Part shown: positions 48,869 through 59,445 of the stretch, in pieces | Position numbering within the stretch: position 1 is the first letter of the stretch | Layout of the letters: every line of letters begins with the position of its first letter | The notes under the pieces: generated by a model | The model's input: the letters and a program-made list of their open reading frames with translations, nothing else | What the model was told of the DNA's origin: nothing | Database searches by the model: none | Source: Vigna angularis | Lineage: Eukaryota; Streptophyta; Magnoliopsida; Fabales; Fabaceae | NCBI RefSeq assembly: GCF_016808095.1 | Contig: NC_068973.1 | Span: forward strand, 6,754,501-6,818,500 | Direction of reading: 5' to 3' | DNA: 64,000 nt | Translations under genes and position numbers: made by a program

Positions 48869-51528
48869 AGATTGTTATTGATTAATATACTTCTTTGGTC
48901 AAAACACTTTTTCTCAACATGGAACAAATGAACTTCATATTTATCTCATCTAAGGTATAGTATTTAATTTCTATTACTTATTTTATATTAATTTGTATAT
49001 TTTTTGATTATTTTAAATGCATATAAAAGATAAATGGAAAATTGGATACTAGGCACAGTTATTCCTTAAGAAGAATGAAAGAAGAAATTAGTCATTAAAT
49101 GGGTAAACAATTTAAATAATTTAATGTTGTAGTTTAATGACAATATATAGTCTCTAATATACTATCAAACTTAATATACAAATATACTTTAATAACAAAA
49201 ATAATTCTGCATTGAGAAAATAATATAAATATTTTGTATTTTTTAATAACTAAATTGGCATCATCTCAAACGTTTAAGATCAAATTGATGGTTATTTATT
49301 CCTATATAAATTTTAGGATAATCTTTTTCAATGTAACTTATGACGAGACAGGAATACTCGAAACTTTTAGATGCCCTACATGAGAAAATTCAAAATACAT
49401 TTTGGTTTTACTTAGAAGATAAATCATGATTTAATAAGTTATGGAAAGAAGAAAAAAGTAGTCGCCATTGGGTCTTTTGACTTGAGTTATGATTTTCTTA
49501 TCACAATAGACATTACCACATTCCTTAATATTTGCAGTTAAACTTGCCCATCACACTTAAGCTATACGTTAACTACGATTAAAAGTAGGTATAACATTAA
49601 AAACATCAAATCATAATTACCAACTATTACATTGTAATCATTTTCATTCAAATGTGGAGTGATTATTAAAATCGACTTTAAATCCTTCTCAACCTACAGC
49701 TGTCTGATTTAGACAATGGCAAAGGCCATTTAAGAAATTCACAATTTTTATTAACTCAAGAAAACTGTAATTGAATTCCCATTAGAAATTCTCATTATCT
49801 CAGATTTGGCAATCTCTTATCCTATTTTATTTTTCACTTGGAATACTGATATACATCCACATTTATCGATGTACTAGTACGTATTTATCTTTTTGTGTGG
49901 GCACTTGTACCAATATACTTTTATACTACATTAGTGAAACGTGATTCATATGAAATCATAATTATTTTATTTTCTTAAGTGAACTTATTCAACTTGACTG
50001 ATGTTTCAAAGATATATGTTTCAATGGATGTTCTGTATTTATTTTAGTAATATTACTTATATTTAATTTTGCACATGCATACATTGAGCTATTGTTAATT
50101 CTCATTTAAGATTTAGTATAAAGAATTTAATTTATCTTTTATACCAATTCTTAAGTTGTTTCTTTTGAAAAGTTTGGTAAAGTTACTTGTATTGTCGGTT
50201 TAATTATAAATTGGATAATCAACTATTAATAAAATACACAAATAAATCATTATTAGAATCAAATAGTAGAAGAATTTGACCGATCGACCAATTATCAAAA
50301 TAATTAACTCTAATATTAAATAACTTAAATATAAAGTGTGATTTAAAAATCAATATGAATTATTACTAATATTTTATCAAATTTAAGACAATAAACTTAA
50401 TTTATACATATTAACAAATCATGAAAAATATTTTCCTAAATGATGACTAAAGTCTCATCTTCAATTAGAACATTAAGAATCACATTACATAATTGATAAC
50501 AATGAAACTTTTAATATTTGTAATTATAAATTGAAGTTAGATAAATCTTCATCACATTAGCAGTGGGTTTGAGAACTTTGTTGATGAGTTTATGTAATTT
50601 GCTCGATAAAATAAAAAACCTATTAAGGAGCCAAAAATGATTGTTCATGTGTTTGTTGCTTTCATATTATTATATAGATGAAGGAATTTTAAGTGATAAG
50701 TGAATTTTAAGTATAATTTAATTTTATAAAACTAATTTATAACATGAAATTTACACTCAATTATTTATTATAAATTAACATTATTTTTAATCGATGTAAA
50801 ATTTTCAAAAAATCAATTCATGTTAAGAGATATACATAAACTTTATTATGATAAACATTAATTCATGATTTTAATATTAAGTTAAAAAATAAATTTTAAG
50901 TTTAACTCAATCTCACAAATTATAAATTGACTTTTATATATATTATATATTATAAATGGGTGGAAGGTCCAAACTTTTTGCCACTAATAATTTGAAGAAA
51001 ATTGAAAATGAATGTATAAAGTACATATTTGACGAAGAGAATTGGATATAGCTTAAGAGTGAATTGTAACAAAGTTAGTTTTATTTCATTTACTTATCCA
51101 ATTCTATATAAGTTGTGTAAATATTGGGGGGGGACAATAGACCGAAGCAAACGATGTCAAAGTTATATATTTATTATTTGTTGTATTAATTATAAACACC
51201 TATTACAACGGAAAGTTAATTAGAAAGGAATATTATACGAAAACGTTTTAACCACATGAGAAAAGAGCCCTGAACAAAAGCTTTAACGTCACAGGTATAA
51301 AAAAGAAAGTAGATTTGAGTGATAAAAACAAAAACAATTATAATAGTACACATCGTGTTGCTTTCAGAAGACTACGCTTGTTTGCAAGCTAAAAAACATT
51401 GTCAGCATTGGTCTTGGAAGGCAAGAACTTAAAAGGTAAGCTATCCTCAGATCATTAGGTAAGTAAGTTACAGCTTCTACATCTAGCCATTGAATACCCT
51501 CTCTCACTCATACCACAACACACACATA

Positions 51529-51531
<3 letters not shown>
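48869..51531. other. AT-rich intergenic DNA, nothing recognised
   Basis: No gene or transposon fragment can be supported on either strand over this 2.7 kb. Confidence 0.5.

Positions 51532-51612
<81 letters not shown>
51532..51612. repeat. (TA)n microsatellite
   Basis: About 80 bp of uninterrupted TA. The ORF running through it is an artefact. Confidence 0.95.
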
Positions 51613-51616
<4 letters not shown>

Positions 51617-52101
51617 AACCAGACGAAGAAGTTCTATTGACCAGAAAATGACGTTTTGTTTAACCACAGTATATTGTTGCAATCAAGGAGGAAGACAAAA
51701 ATATAAAGCCATACGAATAATTTAATTTATATTTTATTAAATTGAATTTAAATAAAATTAAAATTAATTTATATTTTATTAAATTTAATTTAATTAAAAT
51801 TAAGACTAATTTATATTTAATTTAATTTGTATTATATTTTATATTTTTTATAATTTTATTTAAATTTCATTTTAAATTTTATAAAATATGTTTTAAAAAT
51901 ATCATATATCTAATTTATAAATTTTAAAATATTTGTAAATATTTTTTAAACCAGTATTTTGATGAATAATATAATAGATACAAGTGAATTTTTTTTTATC
52001 GTAAATCATATAACAGATAAATAATATCCGCTAATCATTTATCATTACAACAAAATAAGTTATTTTGTAATTTGCCTTTCACAATAAAAATGACAAAATT
52101 A

Positions 52102-52110
<9 letters not shown>
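51613..52110. repeat. Very AT-rich DNA with short direct repeats
   Basis: TTTAATTTATATTTTATTAAATT recurs in variants at about 51,720, 51,765 and 51,807 (about 45 bp apart). No gene is present. Confidence 0.6.

Positions 52111-52172
<62 letters not shown>
52111..52172. repeat. (TA)n microsatellite
   Basis: About 62 bp of TA, some 220 bp from the left end of the large retrotransposon. Confidence 0.95.
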
Positions 52173-52176
<4 letters not shown>

Positions 52177-52395
52177 AAGTCAATACTGATGTCAATTAAA
52201 AAATCATCTACAATATGCTAGCCTATTAAAAAAATGAAGACTCATATATACTAGCTAGTGACCTGTTCAGACATGCACATTATATTAGTGTCAATTTCAA
52301 CCATTTAATAATAATAAAAATGTGATAAATATCCATAAATGATGGATTAAGCTACTATGTACAATACTCACATCCCAAGCAACCTTAATGGAAAG

Positions 52396-53387
52396 TGTAC
52401 CAGGGGGAGCCGGGCGCCGTACGAAGGGCGCCCATGAAGTGACGGGCGCCGCCCAAAGGACGCCCGTGTCACGCCCGCCACAGACAAATGCTGTACCGCC
52501 CAAGTAGGTACGGATTGAACCCAGACCCGTATAAACTCCTACACCAGCGAATGCCCGGCGTCACACGTATGGACGCCCACTAAGGAGGTCGTCCGACCAT
52601 CTCGGTGCATACGCCGACCAACTGGGTAGAACCTCTGTCTCTAAGAGAAACTTTGAAGAACTCACAAGGAATTCCATCACCACGAGACAGCGCCGCACTC
52701 TCCATGCTCACAAAAACTGTCCTTCAAGAAAATGCTGAGAGACGTCTAGCATCAGGAAGTGCTGGGCGACCGCATAGAGGATCGCCCAACCAACGAAGTG
52801 CCGGGCGATCGCATAGAGGATCGCCCGCCCAACGAAGTGCCGGACGACCACATAGGGGATCGTCCGCCCAACTAAGTGCCGGACGACCTCATAGAGGATC
52901 TCCCGCCCAACTAAGTACCGGACGACATTGCAGAGGATCGTCCGCCCAATGTAATGCCTGAGCCGTCCATAGGGAAGACGAACGCCCGTATAACTTGGGC
53001 GGACGCCCGTACCACACTGACCGACCAAAACCACTAATTACGGCGGCTCAGGTAAAATTGACCTGGTTTAGAGGTAAGTAGAAATTAGGAGCTATTGGGC
53101 TGATTGGGCCGTGATTAACTTTCCACTAATCCCAAGCCCATAGCGAAAACTATAAATACAGGTTGACGGTGAGTGGTAAGGAGGTTACATTAAATGCACA
53201 TCGATTACTATCCCTGAGAGAAGCCATGGATCTGAAACTGACTTTGGCATCGGAGAATCTTTTGCAGGTCTCCGCCCCTCAGGATTGAAAGAAGGAACGG
53301 AGAGTCAACATAGAAGATCAGCTACCAGGACAAATTGACAGGAGGACGTGGAGGTTTGGAACTGCACAGCCCTACACATCCGAAACA
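52396..53387 (+). repeat. 5' LTR of the Tat element
   Basis: It is 992 bp, from TGTACCAGGG to CATCCGAAACA. The TATA box is TATAAATA at 53,151-53,158, so transcription should start near 53,180. A conserved U5 motif (CGGAGAATCTTTTGCAGGT) ends near 53,269. The front part is GC-rich and full of inverted repeats around GGGCGCC. I see no difference from the 3' copy. Confidence 0.97.
52757..52951 (+). repeat. Five 39-bp hairpin-forming repeats in the LTR
   Basis: The exact 39-bp units start at 52,757, 52,796, 52,835, 52,874 and 52,913. Each holds an inverted repeat: unit 2 pairs CGGGCGATC with GATCGCCCG (52,802-52,810 with 52,819-52,827). Because 39 is a multiple of 3, open frames of 108-118 codons run through on both strands; these are not genes. 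The same array is at 62,323-62,517. Confidence 0.92.
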
Positions 53388-53389
53388 TT

Positions 53390-53408
53390 TGGCGCTCACC
53401 GTGGGGCC
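53390..53408 (+). other. Primer-binding site of the Tat element
   Basis: TGGCGCTCACCGTGGGGCC begins two bases after the LTR. It starts with TGG, the complement of a tRNA CCA end, as required for minus-strand priming. The exact tRNA cannot be named without a tRNA set. The same site is in the element at 29,842-31,692. Confidence 0.85.
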
Positions 53409-53427
53409 GTGTGATTTCAAAAACTCA

Positions 53428-56400
53428 ATGGTGACCACAAGAAACATGGGCATGGACGATCCAGTTGAAATGATTCGCGTATTGCAGCAAAAGATGGATG
53501 AGATGCAGCAGCGGCATGAGGACGAACTAGCCGCCGTGAAGGCCGACTGTGAAGCCCGAATAGCCCGAGAGGTCGGGCGGATAGCTGAAGGGGAGCAAAG
53601 GAAGGACAAAGGGAAGGCGATAGCGGGGGACCACCCGCCCACTGAGACCGAGTGCGATAGAACTTGGAGACCTACTGGGTCTGAAGCGGAAGAAAGTAAG
53701 GCCAAATCGGTGCATGCAGAGAGCGCCGCCGAGGATGGGCGGATGGTAGTGAAGTCGGAACCTTCATCCACCTTGCTACTGCCGTTCACCCAAAATATAA
53801 TGAACGTCCAAATCTCGGAGCAATTTGTGGCTCCGCAATTTAAAATGTACAACGGGACAACTGACCCTGCGTCCCACATCCAAACGTTCTCGAACGCAAT
53901 GGCGTTCCGGACGGACAATGACGCCATTTGGTGCCGAGCATTCTCATTATCATTAGAGGATGAAGCGCTGGAATGGTTCAACACCCTCCCTCCTAACTCC
54001 ATTGAGAACTTCGCTGGTTTAAAACAGCTGTTCATTAAACAGTTCGCGGCCAGTAGCGCCCAAGACCTGACTGTGTTCGAGTTAATGACCCTCAAGCAGG
54101 GGAAAGAGGAGACACTGCGGACATTCATGGACAGGTACCAGAAGACCGTCCGGCGTGTAAAAAGCCTGACACCTGAGCTCGCCCTGCACTACGTCCTGCC
54201 GGCTCTTAAGCCAGGACCATTCAAGGATAGCGTCTGCAGGCGAGCACCCAAGACGATGGAGGAATTAAGGGAAAGAGCAGCCGACGAAATAAGGGTGGAG
54301 GAGATGAAACTCTCATATAGGAGGGAGAGCCAAGAGGCCAAGGTCGATAGAGCAGACGGAGGGAAGAATGGTGCCTCGGCAGGAAGACCGACTGGCCTTA
54401 GACACAAAGAGCAAAAGAGAGGACCTCGTTTCCAGCAATACACTCCCTTGAACGCACCCAGGGAGAAGATTCTAAGGGAAGCGCTTAGCGCGGACCTAAT
54501 CCGCCAACCGGAAGGATGCCAGACTCCGAAGGGAGCGGATGGAAGTAAGCACTGCGCTTATCACAGAAACATGGGCCACACCACGGAGGAATGCACGGCC
54601 CTTAAGGATAAAATAGAGGAGCTTATCCAGGCGGGAAAGCTCAAGCAATACGTCCGCGAGGAGCGACCTCCGCATACGGCCACCCGGTCTACTCAGCGAC
54701 CGGCATATCGTTCGGACAGGCCGAGACCGACAAGGACCGAGCGACCTCGATCAGAGAGGAGACGAAGCCAAAGCCGAAGCCGAAGCCGAAGTCGAGAACG
54801 CCTTCTACGGGGGCACATCAACACGATCTCAGGAGGGTTCGCAGGGGGAGGGTCATCCTCCTCTGCTCGGAAGCGCCACATACGAGCCCTCCAATCGGTG
54901 AATTCGGTGGACAAACCGCGGCGGACCATGCCGCCTATCACATTCTCGGATGAAGATTTTCATGCCCCAGATCCTGACCAGGATGATCCGATGGTCGTAA
55001 CGGCCGAGATAGCCAGGTACGGAGTCAGCAAAGTTCTGGTCGACCAGGGGAGCTCGGTCAACATCTTGTATTGGAAAACTTTTCAGCAAATGGACATCTC
55101 AGAGGACCTTGTCGTCCCCTACGATGGCCAGATCGTGGGATTTGCAGGAGAAAGGGTCGATACTAGGGGGTATGTGGAATTGAGGACAAGGCTGGGAACC
55201 GGCCGATATAGCGAGGAAAAGAGGATTCGATACTTGCTAGTCGAGGCTAACACCTCGTACAATGTATTGCTCGGACGACCATGTTTAAATGCGTTTGGAG
55301 CAATCGTTTCCACGCCCCACCTCACAATGAAGTATCCGTCCGAAAAAGGGACTATATGTACTGTTCGGGCGGACCAAAAGACGGCCCGAGAGTGTTACGC
55401 AGCGGGTTTGAAGTTGCACACCCGGCAGTCAAAACGTAGAGCGATCGGTTCGGAGGTTGCAATGGCGGATCTTGACCCCAGGACGAACACTGAGGACCGG
55501 CTGGAACCAATGGGGGACACCCAGCCTGTTTTAATAGGAAGGGACCCCGCCCATACGACTGCCATCGCCAGAGAAATGGATCCCGACCTGGAAAAGGAGT
55601 TGAGAGCACTCCTGTGGACCAATAGGGATCTATTCGCGTGGACGGCGGCCGATATGCCGGGTATCCATCCTGCCGTCATGACCCACAAGCTTTCGCTTTT
55701 TAGGGATGCCCGCCCGGTCGCGCAGAAGAAGCGGAGGATTGGCGACGAAAAACGACAGGCCGTGCAGGAGGAGGTGAGGAAGCTGAAGGAGGCTGGGTTT
55801 GTCCGAGAAGTTACATATACTACGTGGTTGGCTAACGTAGTGATGGTGAAAAAAGCAAGTGGGAAGTGGCGCATGTGTACAGATTACACGGACTTAAACA
55901 AGGCTTGTCCAAAAGACTCCCACCCCTTGCCTAGCATAGATGCCCTGGTGGACGGGGCTTCTGGACACCGAGTGTTAAGTTTCTTAGATGCTTATTCCGG
56001 GTATAACCAAATACCCATGTACGGGCCGGACGTTGAAAAGACGGCCTTCATCACGGAGAAAGCAAACTTCTGCTATGAAGTGATGCCATTCGGCCTGAAA
56101 AACGCTGGGGCGACGTACCAACGCTTGATGGACCGCATCTTTCGGGAGCAGATAGGCCGGTGTATGGACGTTTATGTAGACGATATGGTAGTCCGGTCCT
56201 CGGCCGGGAAAGAGCATATTAGAGACCTGGAGGAGGTGTTCCGCCAGGTGCGGAAGTTCGGTATGCGCCTAAACCCCGCCAAATGTACATTTGGGGTAGC
56301 GGCAGGGAAATTCTTGGGCTTCATGTTGACATCCCGAGGGATCGAAGCCAACCCGGACAAATGTGGAGCGGTACTTCAGATGCAGAGTCCCGCCACGCTC

Positions 56401-58686
56401 AAAGAAATCCAGAGATTAATTGGACGTCTCACCGCTTTGTCACGATTTATCCCTAAGCTGGCGGAAAGAGTGAGACCGATTTTGCGAAAGATGAAAAAGG
56501 GGGCTGGCCCCGTATGGGACGACGAGTGCGAGCGGGCTTTCCAAGATGTGAAAACTATCCTCGTCAACCCGCCGGTCATGAACCGCCCGGGGGCAGGAGC
56601 AGACTTACACGTTTTCCTGGGAGTATCAGAAACGGCCATTAGCGCCGTATTGGTGCAAGAGCAGCCTCAGCCGAGGCTAGTGTATTTCATTAGCCGAACG
56701 CTTCTAGACGCCGAAACTCGCTACCATAGGGTAGAGAAGGTGGCCTTAGCTTTGCTAAACGCGTCCCGGAGACTCCGCCCCTATTTCCAAAGTCATCAGG
56801 TGATAATCAGGACCGACTTTCCCATCTCCAAGATCTTGAGAAAGCCGGATTTGGCTGGACGAATGGTTGCTTGGGCGGTGGAGCTTTCGGAGTTTGGACT
56901 GCGTTATGAACCCAGAGGGTCGATCAAAGGCCAACACTTAGCAGATTTTGCAGCAGAACTACCCCCCTCCAATCAAGATGAATGGAGGTTATACGTTGAC
57001 GGGGCCTCCGGCCAATCGGCCAGTGGGGCCGGCATCGTCCTTGAAGGTCCCAATGGGTTCTTACTCGAACACTCCCTGATATTCAAATTCAAAGTCTCCA
57101 ATAATCAAGCCGAATATGAGGCCTTAGTGGCCGGCCTCAAACTCGCAAAAGATATGGGCGCCAGGAGGGTTACTTGCCACACAGATTCAGAGCTAGTGGT
57201 TGGCCAGATGAACGGCAATTTCCAGGTCCGGGAGGAGCGACTACTGCCTTACTTCCAGCAAGCAACTGAGCTCGCAAAAAACTTCGACAAAATTGCAATA
57301 CAACACATACCCCGGGAACAGAACACTAGGGCCGACGTACTGTCCAAACTCAGTTCCGGGAAAGAAAAGGGACAACTAACTACCATTGTAAGACAAGTGT
57401 TACTCCAGCCCTCGGTGGAATGTTCGGCTGTATCCGGTGGAGGGAGTGATTGGCGGATGGAAGTCAGAGAAATCATGACCCGCCAAGACGAAGGAAGGAC
57501 GGTTACCCCTCATGACGCCAAAAAAGTCGCCCGTTACCTTGTCATAGGGGATGACTTGTACCGAAGAGGATTCTCCTCCCCCCTCCTCAAGTGCTTAGGA
57601 AGCGAAGAGGCCCGTTATGTCATGGACGAACTTCACAACGGCGTTTGTGGTCTCCATACGGGTTGGAGAACGTTGAAAGCCCGGCTGCTGAGAGCCGGGT
57701 ATTATTGGCCTACCATGGAGGCAGACACCAGAGTGTTTGTCCAAAAGTGCATCCGGTGTCAAGAACACTCCAACAATTCCCACTTGCCGCCACACGCTTT
57801 ACACTCAATATCTTCCCCATGGCCGTTCGCCCAATGGGGAATGGATATTGTTGGACCGTTCCCTGTAGGGCGCGCACAGAAGAAGTTCCTTTTGGTGGCA
57901 GTTGATTACTTCACCAAGTGGGTAGAGGCCGAGCCCTTGGCAACCATTACGGCCGCCCAGGTCCAGAAGTTCTGTTGGAAACTGATATGTCGCTTCGGCC
58001 TCCCTCGGTCCATCATCACGGATAATGGCCGACAGTTCATTGACAAGAAACTCGCCGAATTCTTCAAAGGACTGGGGATAAAGCGCATCACCAGCTCGGT
58101 CGAACACCCCCAGACGAACGGTCAAGCCGAAGCAATGAACAAGACCATCGTCTCAGAACTCAAGCGTCGTTTAGGCGAGAGAAAGGGAGCCTGGGTAGAC
58201 GAGTTACCCGAAGTCCTCTGGGCGTATAGATGCACGCCTCACGGGACCACTGGCGAAACTCCTTTCAACCTAACTTACGGCACAGACGCCATGTTGCCGG
58301 TCGAGTTGGGGGAGCCGTCCCTGAGGCGACAAGTTGAGGACTTACACCTCAATGACCGGGAGCTGAGGATTGAATTAGACTCCTTAGACGAACGGCGCGA
58401 TCGAGCGGCGTTAAGAGCCGAAGCATGCAAACGTATGGTTGAGAGGAAATATAACTCCAAAGTGCGACCAAGGAGCTTCCAAGAGGGAGACCTAGTATGG
58501 AGAAAAGCAGGGGATGCTCGCCGAAATCCGACACATGGAAAACTTGCTGCTAAGTGGGAGGGGCCTTATCGAATATCAGAGACCCTAGGAAATGGGGCGT
58601 ACAGACTGGAGCAAACGGGCGGACGTCCCATTCCTAATACTTGGAACGCCACACACTTGAAGTTCTATTTTAGCTCATTTGTATGA
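53428..58686 (+). CDS. Gag-Pol polyprotein of the Tat element
   Basis: One frame of 1752 aa from the first ATG after the PBS; the frame is also open into the LTR but has no earlier ATG. In order: coiled-coil start, Gag core (about 130-270), a Gag zinc-type motif CAYHRNMGHTTEEC (about 374), an Arg/Ser-rich tract (about 440-455), aspartic protease with D539-Q-G-S, RT (about 790-930) with Y916-V-D-D, a first RNase H (about 1045-1178), a second archaeal-type RNase H (about 1186-1311, D1191), and integrase with its HHCC finger (about 1395-1450) and D1473, D1532, E1568 (the last two 35 residues apart). No stop or frameshift divides Gag from Pol. The protein copies the element's RNA and integrates the DNA. 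It appears complete. Confidence 0.96.
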   Translation: MVTTRNMGMDDPVEMIRVLQQKMDEMQQRHEDELAAVKADCEARIAREVGRIAEGEQRKDKGKAIAGDHPPTETECDRTWRPTGSEAEESKAKSVHAESAAEDGRMVVKSEPSSTLLLPFTQNIMNVQISEQFVAPQFKMYNGTTDPASHIQTFSNAMAFRTDNDAIWCRAFSLSLEDEALEWFNTLPPNSIENFAGLKQLFIKQFAASSAQDLTVFELMTLKQGKEETLRTFMDRYQKTVRRVKSLTPELALHYVLPALKPGPFKDSVCRRAPKTMEELRERAADEIRVEEMKLSYRRESQEAKVDRADGGKNGASAGRPTGLRHKEQKRGPRFQQYTPLNAPREKILREALSADLIRQPEGCQTPKGADGSKHCAYHRNMGHTTEECTALKDKIEELIQAGKLKQYVREERPPHTATRSTQRPAYRSDRPRPTRTERPRSERRRSQSRSRSRSRERLLRGHINTISGGFAGGGSSSSARKRHIRALQSVNSVDKPRRTMPPITFSDEDFHAPDPDQDDPMVVTAEIARYGVSKVLVDQGSSVNILYWKTFQQMDISEDLVVPYDGQIVGFAGERVDTRGYVELRTRLGTGRYSEEKRIRYLLVEANTSYNVLLGRPCLNAFGAIVSTPHLTMKYPSEKGTICTVRADQKTARECYAAGLKLHTRQSKRRAIGSEVAMADLDPRTNTEDRLEPMGDTQPVLIGRDPAHTTAIAREMDPDLEKELRALLWTNRDLFAWTAADMPGIHPAVMTHKLSLFRDARPVAQKKRRIGDEKRQAVQEEVRKLKEAGFVREVTYTTWLANVVMVKKASGKWRMCTDYTDLNKACPKDSHPLPSIDALVDGASGHRVLSFLDAYSGYNQIPMYGPDVEKTAFITEKANFCYEVMPFGLKNAGATYQRLMDRIFREQIGRCMDVYVDDMVVRSSAGKEHIRDLEEVFRQVRKFGMRLNPAKCTFGVAAGKFLGFMLTSRGIEANPDKCGAVLQMQSPATLKEIQRLIGRLTALSRFIPKLAERVRPILRKMKKGAGPVWDDECERAFQDVKTILVNPPVMNRPGAGADLHVFLGVSETAISAVLVQEQPQPRLVYFISRTLLDAETRYHRVEKVALALLNASRRLRPYFQSHQVIIRTDFPISKILRKPDLAGRMVAWAVELSEFGLRYEPRGSIKGQHLADFAAELPPSNQDEWRLYVDGASGQSASGAGIVLEGPNGFLLEHSLIFKFKVSNNQAEYEALVAGLKLAKDMGARRVTCHTDSELVVGQMNGNFQVREERLLPYFQQATELAKNFDKIAIQHIPREQNTRADVLSKLSSGKEKGQLTTIVRQVLLQPSVECSAVSGGGSDWRMEVREIMTRQDEGRTVTPHDAKKVARYLVIGDDLYRRGFSSPLLKCLGSEEARYVMDELHNGVCGLHTGWRTLKARLLRAGYYWPTMEADTRVFVQKCIRCQEHSNNSHLPPHALHSISSPWPFAQWGMDIVGPFPVGRAQKKFLLVAVDYFTKWVEAEPLATITAAQVQKFCWKLICRFGLPRSIITDNGRQFIDKKLAEFFKGLGIKRITSSVEHPQTNGQAEAMNKTIVSELKRRLGERKGAWVDELPEVLWAYRCTPHGTTGETPFNLTYGTDAMLPVELGEPSLRRQVEDLHLNDRELRIELDSLDERRDRAALRAEACKRMVERKYNSKVRPRSFQEGDLVWRKAGDARRNPTHGKLAAKWEGPYRISETLGNGAYRLEQTGGRPIPNTWNATHLKFYFSSFV

Positions 58687-58769
58687 TGTAAATGACATGA
58701 ACAGTTGTCCCATATAAATGAATGACAGGATATTCTCGCACCAACAACTACATTCGGTAAAGAGTCAGT

Positions 58770-59150
58770 CACGAACAACTCTCTATTGGGGACCGTCCGC
58801 CACACAAAACAGGCGAAAGTTTTCCTCCGGGAATAACTTAGAGTGTTCTTCCGGGAACAACTCTCTACTGGGGACCGTCCGCCCCACAAAACAGGCGAAA
58901 GTTTTCCTCCGGGAATAACTTAGAGTGTTCTTCCGGGAACAACTCTCTATTGGGGACCGTCCGCCCCACAAAACAGGCGAAAGTTTTCCTCCGGGAATAA
59001 CTTAGAATGTTCTTCCGGGAACAACTATCTATTGGGGACCGTCCGCCCCACAAAACAGGCAAAAGTTTTCCTCCGGGAATAACTTAGAGTGTTCTTTCGG
59101 GAACAACTCCCTACTGAGGACCGTCCGCTCCTAAAAAACAACAATGAAAG
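58770..59150 (+). repeat. 82-bp tandem array between pol and the antisense gene
   Basis: The word GACCGTCCGC falls at 58,791, 58,873, 58,955, 59,037 and 59,119: exactly 82 bp apart each time. Each unit contains two similar half-units (CTCCGGGAATAAC and TTCCGGGAACAAC). It lies downstream of the gag-pol stop and downstream of the antisense gene's stop, so both transcripts would run into it. Confidence 0.95.
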
Positions 59151-59445
59151 TCCTCAAGCGTTTAAGTAACTTAATATTCTTCCGAGAATTACTTCGTTTC
59201 GCAAAATAAACGTGGCCGTCCGTGGGAGCGAAAGCCGGACCATGGATGAGATCCCAAAATTAAAATAAGGAGAACATCCCCGTCCAAAGAATGAAGGCAC
59301 AACTCATCAAACATAAAATTGAAAGAAATAGCTGTGTATTAATCATTTGCGCTCAAAGGCGCTGAGATTTACAAAAAAGATCGCCCGGCCAACATCTGAA
59401 ACACTCTAGACGTTGGACGGATGGTCAACAGTTTAAAGAAAAATT

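Noticed and set aside
48736..48927. Tyr/Ile-rich 63-codon ORF
   Set aside because: Translation of a (TA)n microsatellite; the same applies at 51,455-51,682.
52605..52961. 118-codon ORF in the LTR (repeated at 62,171-62,527) and its 108-codon mirror
   Set aside because: Both result from the 39-bp hairpin repeats, whose length is a multiple of three. They have no domain and lie upstream of the LTR's TATA box.
53322..54128. 268-codon minus-strand ORF
   Set aside because: Shadow of gag; codon bias and conservation belong to the plus-strand polyprotein.
58770..59150. CRISPR-like regular repeats
   Set aside because: The 82-bp units are contiguous with no unique spacers, and this is a plant retrotransposon.
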